Positions 56,432 through 64,000 of a stretch of DNA of 64,000 nt are shown one piece after another. The stretch spans positions 1,612,001 to 1,676,000 of the forward strand of contig NC_089455.1 in NCBI RefSeq assembly GCF_026210795.1, read 5' to 3'. The translations under genes were made by a program, and so were the position numbers. Position 1 is the first letter of the stretch; each line of letters starts with the position of its first letter. Below the pieces are notes generated by a model, which worked only from the letters and a program-made list of their open reading frames with translations, ran no database searches and was not told where the DNA came from. Origin of the DNA: Rhizophagus irregularis (lineage: Eukaryota; Glomeromycota; Glomeromycetes; Glomerales; Glomeraceae).

Positions 56432-57946
56432 ATGTTATCGGATTTATCATCAACTTTATTAAAAGATATTCGACAACTTTTTGAAGATGCAGACGATTAT
56501 AATGTAACAATTCAAGTTGGAGAAGAACCTAATATAGAAGTTTTAAATGCACATTCAGTTATTTTAAGGGCTAGGTCATCATATTTTCGATCAGCATTAT
56601 CATCAAAATGGGCAAAGAAAAAAGGAGATACATTTACTTATAAAAAACCAAATATATCACCTAAAATATTTAAAGAAATTCTTAGATATATTTATACTGG
56701 TACAATTAGTTTAAATGATAAAGCCGAACAAGGGGAATTATTAAAATTATTAGTAGCAGCAGATGAACTTGAATTAGAAGAATTGGTTGAACATATTCAA
56801 GAACATATTATTACGAATGAAAGTGAATGGTTAAAAAAAAATATCGTACATGTACAACAAACTGCTTCAAAACATAAAGCTTGTGGTAGATTACATTCTT
56901 ATTGTGAAAAAAATATAAGTGAAGATGCTTCATTAATCTTTCAATCTGATGATTTTACTTTAATTGAAGAAACTTCTTTAATCGCTTTGTTAAAACGTGA
57001 TGATTTATCTATGAATGAAATTGAAGTTTGGGATCATGTTATTAAATGGGGTATGGCACAAAATCCAAATCTTTCATCAGATGTTAAAACTTGGTCAAAA
57101 GAAGATTTCAATCTAATGGAACAAACTTTAAAAGGATGTATGGCGCATATTAGATTTTTTCAAATTTCTTCTACTGATTATTTTTATAAAGTTAGACCTT
57201 TTAAAAAATTATTACCTTCAGATCTTAAAGAAAATCTTAAAGAACATTTTATGGTACCTGGAGTTGAACCAAAATTTGCAGTTTTACCTCCACGTAAAAG
57301 TAAGAATAGTAAAAAGGACAAATTACCAGGTTCTAATATTATATCAAGTCAACATGCTTCTCTCATATCAAGTTGGATTGATAGACAAGATTTTAGTTAT
57401 AATAATGATAATTTTAACATTGATGAAATTCCTTATGAATTTAATTTATTAACTCGTGGTTTTCGTGATAGTCTTACACGTCAAGAATTTCATAATAAAT
57501 GTAATAATCAAGGTCCTACTCTCGTAATATTAAAAGTTTTGGGTACAGGTCAAATTATTGGTGGTTATAATCCTGTTAATTGGAGTTCATCTGGTAAATG
57601 GGTTACTACTAGAGATAGTTTTATTTTTTCTTTAGGAGAAGGGAATGATTTAAAAAGTGAAGCTATTTTAAGTAGAGTTCAAAATCATGAACAAGCTATT
57701 CGTGATTGTGCTATCAGTTATGAATGTGTTGGATTCGGATGTGGCGATTTACGTAAGTTACAAGTGTTATAGGTGCCTATGTAAATTTACGCAAATTGCA
57801 AGCTAATAAATGTTTTTATCTATTTTTCTTTTACAGACATAATTGAAGGAACAAGTACAAGAAAAGATTATGACCGAGATATAATTGATATTTCAACTTT
57901 TGTAGTGGATGATTATGAAGTATTTCAAGTTAAAAAGAAAATTTAA
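56432..57946 (+). CDS. BTB-BACK-TLDc domain protein
   Basis: Two exons, 56432-57752 and 57837-57946, joined across a GTAAG...CAG intron to 476 residues. The BTB domain covers about residues 22-120 (YNVTIQVGEEPN, LNAHSVILRARSSYFRSALS, PKIFKEILRYIYTG). The BACK region follows at about 125-245 (DDFTLIEETSLIALLKRDDLSMNEIEVWDHVIKWG). The TLDc domain covers about 310-476 (LLTRGFRDSLTRQEFHNKC, LVILKVLGTGQIIGGYNPVNW, FIFSL, GFGCGDLHI). The TLDc end is completed only by exon 2. BTB proteins often act as CUL3 adaptors, while TLDc domains bind the V-ATPase or protect against oxidative stress in characterised proteins. This combination is greatly expanded in Glomeromycotina; the precise function is unknown. 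Confidence 0.93.
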
Positions 57947-59187
57947 TAAGCACCTTTCCTTTTTTTTGATCCAAGAATTTTCAAGCGAACCTCTTTTTTG
58001 ACGAGGATTTTGAACGAAAAGTTTGAAATGGAACTTAATTTCGATAACTTTTTTTTTCTTTAAAAAAAAAAAGTTCTTTAATTTACGCATCTTTATAACC
58101 AAATAATATATTTTTGATATAAGATTATCTTTTATTATTATTTTAAGAAATATGAGAATTAAGACATATATATGAAATGTATGAAAGTATACTATATTTA
58201 TTGTAATAACCACCATAATTTTATAATATATAAATTATTTTACTATTAATAAACAATTCTTTATGAATTATTATTTGAATTAAATTATTACTGGTTTTAT
58301 CATATTGAAATTAGATATTTAGATTATCATTATCTGTGAATTTTTTTATTTTAAATATGCATGATGGCGGATAAAGCGATATGCTATAGTAAATATAGAA
58401 ATCATTTACGAATTACAGCCTCCCGAGGGAATTGGATATCAAGAATTTTCTATCTTTTATCTTTTTGAAATTCTAAATTGTTTACGGGTAAATTTTACTC
58501 TTATTTTTTATTATAACATTGTACTGTAATCAATTCTTAATCTATTAATCTATACATAAAAAAAAAAAATTCTAAAGATCGTTACACAACTGAATAATTT
58601 TTTTTGATGAACGTTAAAGTCACGTTTTTTATATAGTTACAAAAAAAAAAAATTGTATAATAAAGTTCAAAAGTTTTGCGAACTCCTGAAAAAAAATTTG
58701 CGGAATTATTTATGATTGGACGAAACTTTAACAAGTTTTTCGAAGCAATTTGATAACTTTATGTGATCATCCTTGAAATTTATCATTAGACGAAAATGGG
58801 AAACGAAAAATGGATGCAACCACATACTTTTTACGTAATCGTTTAAATCGAATCAATTAATACAAGATATACAAAAAAGAAATCACATACTAATAATTAC
58901 ATCTCATTGGTATTTGAATGTGCACTAACACAATTTGTACAAGTTTATTGGTATATATTTATTTTTTACAGCATGTAAAGTTCTTTTTTTCTTTATTAAA
59001 TTCCGCTACTCTATAACGGGTTCGTTATCAAATTATTTACGCATATATATATTATATATATATATATTATTTTTTTTTTTTTTTAAAAAAAAAATATCTT
59101 TATACAGAAATTTTTCCAAGCATTTACATATGTACAATTTTTAAGGAAAAAAATATTTTTTTTTAACAAGATAATTTTTTTTCTTTT
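57947..59187. other. Convergent intergenic region
   Basis: About 1.24 kb between the 3' ends of two convergent genes. Strongly AT-rich, with poly-A/poly-T runs and a (TA)n stretch near 59046-59066. No gene or RNA recognised. Confidence 0.5.
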
Positions 59188-60826
59188 TTAAAAATGGTGA
59201 AATTGAGGATTACCAAAACAATGCGGAGATACCATTTGAGGTGGTAACATCTGAGATTGTGACAACATTTGTGGAGCTCCTGTCATCAAATGAGAAGGAA
59301 TAATTTGTTGTTGTGGTGAAATAATTTGTCGGGTAATTCTTGGTACAAAAGATTGATGATGAAACAATTGTTGAGCAGGTGGAGTTGTAATCATAAATTG
59401 TGATCTATTCATCATATGTGGAATTATTTGATGAAATTGAGGCTGAGGGTTTGTTAATCCCATTGACGGGATCGTTGGAGTTGATACCATGTTTACCATT
59501 GGACTCACAGATGTCATGGGCGCCATGGAAGCCATTGTCGGGATGTCTAATATAAAAAAGATAGTATAAATTTAATATTTAATATTAAAATATAAAAATA
59601 TAAAAAAAAAAATAAATATAAAGATATATACTCATGGGACTCATGGGAGCAGTTGTTAATTGTGGCTGCCTTATAAATATCCGTTTTTGCTGTGTTGGAG
59701 CTTGTGGCATATAATTCGGGTTCATTGATTGTGTAAAACTTTCTTCAAATTTTGCGATTTGTTCACTTTGTTCTTCTTGTTTATGAATCAATATTTCTTG
59801 CATAAATCTACTTGCAAATTCTTCATTTTGATCGACCCAACCTTGTTTTTCATCATCTCTGATATTATTATATTCACAGTTTGCCTTTATAACATCATTT
59901 ATCCAATAAAATTGAGATGCATCACGGAATATATGTGGAAGAGTTTTAAAAATTGCATTTGGAATATTATGATCGATATAAAGTTTGTCTCGACTATAAT
60001 ATATATAATAAAATATGAGTATTAAAATTAGTAAATTACAATAATAATTAGAATAATTACAACAAAAAAAAAAATAATCGAATGATCAAAATTACCTCAT
60101 CGTATGATCATCGAGACATAAATCACAACAACGTACTCTAAATTCCCAATATACTTTAACGTAACCTTTTTCATTACAAAATTGACAACCTTTATCCAAT
60201 TGTTTTAAAACGATATAACTTTTTTCATCCATATTATGAGGAGGAGGAGATTGAAGGAATCTCATAAATCTCATTCTTGAATTTCTCCAAATTGCTTGAG
60301 TTTCTTTAGAACCAGGACTACATAATAAACCTTTTAATTTCTTACAAACTAAAGTAAGTGAAAATAAATCACTTGGAGGTAAATTAGCACATATTTGAAC
60401 AAATATTTCATTAGGAATATCCGTTAAATTTTTTTTAGAAATTGATGTTTCCAAAGTTAATCGAGTTGGAATGTGAAGATCATCATTGGATGATGATGTA
60501 TATTGTGAAATTTCTGCGGTAGGTAATTCTAAATTTTTTGGCAATGATACAGGAGAAGCAGTGATAGGTTCTTGTTTTACAATAGCATCAGTTGTAGTTG
60601 GTGATGATGTTGTTGATGTTGATGCTTTTCTTTTATTACTTTTCGTACTTGATTTGCTACTTCCTTTACGTTTACGTCTAAAAAAAAAAGAAGGAAAAAA
60701 GAAAGAAAAGAAATCACGGAAAAAAAGTGTAAATCATGGGAAATTTGATAAAATTAAAAAAGGCGTAAAATATACAGAAAAAATTATAAATTACCCTCGA
60801 GAAACAGTATTATTTGGTTCACCCAT
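59188..60826 (-). CDS. F-box protein with Cys-rich motif and Met/Gln/Pro-rich tail
   Basis: Four exons (60826-60795, 60677-60096, 59993-59632, 59546-59188) join to 444 residues. The first exon encodes only MGEPNNTVSRG. Then come a basic, Ser/Thr-rich linker (RRKRKGSSKSSTKSNKRK), the F-box (LTDIPNEIFVQICANLPPSDLFSLTLVCKKLKGLL) and a Cys motif, CQFCNEKGYVKVYWEFRVRCC followed by DLC, which could bind zinc. The C-terminal 150 residues are low-complexity, rich in Met, Gln and Pro, and probably disordered. The F-box suggests a role in SCF ubiquitin ligase recognition. The basic N-terminus could be a nuclear localisation signal (inference). Confidence 0.85.
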
Positions 60827-63800
60827 TTTTATATATTTATATATATATATATATATATAAGAATATGTAAATGATTTAAATTTAATGAAGTATTATTAGA
60901 TAAAAATATTTTATTTGTAAAGAATTAGTAAAAAAAAAGAACGAAAAACAAAAAAAAGAAAAATGGTCACTTTTTATATTGACTTTTTTTAATCGAAAAA
61001 AAACAATAAGCAATAAAAACTTGTTTAATCAGGGTAGTAAAAAAAAAGTTAATCTTGTTTTATGTAAGTTAACGTTCAGTGCAGAAACGTGTTTGTACAT
61101 TGGCAAAAAAAAAAATATACACTCCGTAATGAGAAAAAAGACTTACACAAATAGGATATGCAATAAGTCAAATGATTACCAGACAAAATTGTTTGGAACT
61201 CCGATTGGGTTAAATTTGTTAGTTGATCTGCGTGAAACTATGCAATCAAATGTATGTTGATGAGAAAGAAAAAAAAAAAAATTTTTGTGTGTGTTTCGTT
61301 ATTAATAAAAAAAATTACGTGTTTGGATTCAAGATAACAAGATTTTTTTTTAAAAAAAAATGATTTTGTAATAAAATTCTTGAATAGGAATCAAGCTTTT
61401 TTGTACTATTGTACTATTTAATAGGTAACTCAATATAAACATTAATTAAAGAAAATTCAACTGTTGATCTATTAGCCAATCACAAAAATTCTTTTCAGAT
61501 TAGACTTTAACCTGAAATAGTACGATTACAATAGTGTGAGACAGAAAAGCAATTTTTTAGTCGGGGGAACCGAACCGGCAAAAACATTATTTAAGTAATT
61601 GTTTGTTTATCGTTTTAAATTTAAACCAATGGGGGAGATAAAGGGAAAAAAAGGAGATTGTTTACTTGAAAGAAAAGTAAAATCTTTTTATCTATTTTTC
61701 TTAAAAATAATAATAAAAATATTTATAATCAAGAAAGAAAAGTAATATGTAATATATGTAAAAGATGCAAAGTAACTGCAAAATAATTCAGTGAAACAAA
61801 GTAACGTATTGCAGTAGTAGTACATGTTTGATATGTCGTGTTACCAAGCAATCACCTAAAAGCAAAATGGCGCCTAACTTTCAGTGATTATTCAAAACAA
61901 TTACTTTAGATTCAATGATTATCCCCAACATTTTCCTTGTGAACAGCAACTTAAACATCTAAAGCCACGATCATAACCGACCGCCATTTTTTTCATAGTT
62001 TAATGAAAAAGAAAATATACTATCATCATCATCATCATCATCATCATATACAAATAAATTTCGTTATCATAATTTTTTTTCTTTTTTAATTTTCTCACGC
62101 CAGATTTCTAAAATAGGGGGCTGTCATTTTGGTACTTCTTTTGATATTCAATTCCGAGAAGAATATTCTTGTATTTAAACATAGCCAATTATTTTGGCTT
62201 AGAATCGGAATTGTATATTCTCTCCGAAATCCCGAAATTACTGGATCTGGAAAAAATTATTTTATTCTGGAATTATTCTAATAATTCCCAAAATTATTCT
62301 AATTATTCCGATTATTCCAAATTTATTCCAACTTTTTTTGATACAAATAATATTTTTCTTGGCGTACGTTAAAAACGAATTACATGAATCAACCTAAATG
62401 TGTAACTTTATATACCTTTCCATTGTCAATGATAAATAAATAATAAAATTATTATTGCGTACTTTTGGTCATTTGATCTATTAATTAATTAAAGTTATAA
62501 TTTACACTTTTTAGTAGGATGTTGTGTTCAAAAAACTTTATTCTAATATAATTCTTATCAGATCTTCTTATTAATAATAAACAAAGAAATATTTAAAATA
62601 CGGAATATTTATATATACATATACAGTACATATATATACATATTTATATAATTTATTATGATATGCAAAAGCAATAACATGCAATATTTGCATTAATTTT
62701 CCCCATACATGACTCATAAGAGCCATAGCCACATCTTTGTGAAATTATGCACAACATCTTTTCATATGAAAATATAAAAAACGGATCTTAATATAATTTA
62801 AAATTTATAATTGGTTTCTATTTTTATTCTTTTTATTGGTTGATTTCGCATGATTATTTATATATTTATTTATTTTAAAAAAGTTTTCTTCATTAATAAT
62901 TTTACTTTTGTAATAGAATTTCTTTCTGTTTTGCATAAATGTATTACTGATCTCTTTAAATTTGCCTTTTTAGGTTCTCCCATTACACGTGTTAAATGCA
63001 CGTGATTCGGTTTATCTTCTTAGCCGTCCCCCTAATAAAGTTAATTTCTTCTATATCAAGTTTGAAATGGTTCTTTTGAATTTTAATCTCTCCTTTTATG
63101 TTATATTGATTTAAATCGTATCACTGTTATACAACGTCTCAGAATTATCAAACTAGTTACATTACTGATATGACGACATATATGTTGCGGCACAGTAAAC
63201 AATGTAAATCATCCAATAATTGTCCTTTAATTTTATATTTATTTTTTTTCTTTGTTACTTTTATTACACATACAGATAATTTATTATCTCTAAAACCGTC
63301 AATAAAGTTTTTTATGTATAATATTTAAATTTTTTGTGATATGTACAAATTAAAAACAAATTATATATTTGTTATAGATGAAAAAAAAGTTTTTAATTCT
63401 GAAACATCATTAATCTTTTATATAAGTTTATATGAGTATAATATAATCTTTTCTGACATAATCCACTTTTTTTAAAAAAATATTTGTCTTAAATTGATTT
63501 GATAAATAGTACAAAAAATTTGTCCTGTTATGATTTGATATAACAAAATTTTTAATCATTATTATATAATATATATTTTCTATGATGGATTTCAATTATG
63601 CATGCATTAAAAATCTGCATTACATATTGTTATCTTTTAGGTAATACATTTAATATTAATTGCAAATGATATTAATAATATTAAATAATTTTTTTTTTTT
63701 AAATGATTAAAATTCTGATATTTATTTTAAATAAATATATTAAATAAAAAAATTTACTTTGAATTTTTGAATAAGTAAAATTCATGTCTTAATTTTTATT

Positions 63801-64000
63801 TTAATTAAAAGCTATTTTTAGCTTTAATTATATATTCTGATTCTATTACTTTTATACATATTTACATTATTGATAATTAAAGGACTATTGATTCTATTAT
63901 AAAATGTCTTAATACTACCAAACAAGTTTAAAAATAATATTAGTATTGCAAAAATAAATTCTAAATAGTTTTTAATATATTTATATAAGTAAAAGAATAT
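60827..64000. other. Non-coding AT-rich right end of the window
   Basis: About 3.2 kb without a gene that I can support. It holds the promoter of the minus-strand F-box gene next to 60826, preceded by a (TA)n tract at 60835-60858. It also has an (ATC)n microsatellite at about 62022-62047 and many poly-A/poly-T runs. A 67-codon frame at 62169-62372 is built from repeated AATTATTCC-type motifs and is not convincing. Confidence 0.5.
62022..62047. repeat. (ATC)n microsatellite
   Basis: About eight ATC repeats in a row within non-coding DNA. Confidence 0.9.

Noticed and set aside
62169-62372. 67-codon frame rich in Asn/Ser/Tyr
   Set aside because: Built from AATTATTCC-type simple repeats; no support.

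Overview
The window looks like nuclear DNA of an arbuscular-mycorrhizal fungus (Glomeromycotina, Rhizophagus/Glomus-like). This is inferred from the very AT-rich sequence, short GT-AG introns, divergent F-box and BTB-TLDc proteins, and hAT, MULE, Plavaka/CACTA and LINE elements of the kind abundant in these fungi. I could run no database search, so the assignment rests on recognised protein motifs.

The window falls into two compartments. Positions 1 to about 30.6 kb are almost entirely mobile DNA, nested like Russian dolls. The outermost identifiable shell is one hAT transposase gene on the minus strand. Its BED-finger exon lies at 28.62-28.87 kb, its middle part at 6.16-8.30 kb, and its dimerisation domain and acidic tail at 2.11-2.96 kb. 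Into it went a FAR1/MULE transposon (about 3.0-6.1 kb, in a hAT intron), a 583-bp TIR element (6789-7371), a 244-bp MITE (7383-7626), a 285-bp palindromic MITE (28.33-28.61 kb) and two LINEs sharing one target sequence (A 8314-13268, B 13284-28324). LINE A carries a MITE filled with an alternating hairpin satellite (8325-9493). LINE B carries a 6.84-kb CACTA/Plavaka element (19264-26106) with two divergent genes. All these transposase and retrotransposon genes have frameshifts or stops. Several junctions can be checked by virtual excision: removing the insert plus one target-site duplication restores a canonical intron (MULE), the ORF1 reading frame (CACTA) or the hAT frame (6789-7626).

From about 31 kb rightward is a host gene region with intact spliced genes: a membrane-anchored short-chain dehydrogenase (31140-32449), an F-box protein (32732-34279), a large redox fusion protein (gene 1, 34432-39755 minus), a second F-box protein (43017-44402), a paralogous redox fusion (gene 2, 44607-50769 minus), a CSC1/TMEM63-type osmosensitive channel (52038-54942 minus), a BTB-BACK-TLDc protein (56432-57946) and an F-box protein with a Cys-rich motif (59188-60826 minus). 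The last 3 kb appear non-coding.

The most striking biology is the tandem pair of redox proteins (about 1543 and 1598 residues). Each joins, in one polypeptide, a signal peptide, a DUOX-like animal-type heme peroxidase domain, a DOMON domain, a cytochrome b561 membrane domain, a cytochrome b5-like domain and an FAD/NAD(P)H reductase. The order of domains suggests a complete path for electrons from cytosolic NAD(P)H across a membrane to an extracellular heme domain. It resembles a dual oxidase in which the NOX module is replaced by cytochrome b561 plus cytochrome b5 reductase.
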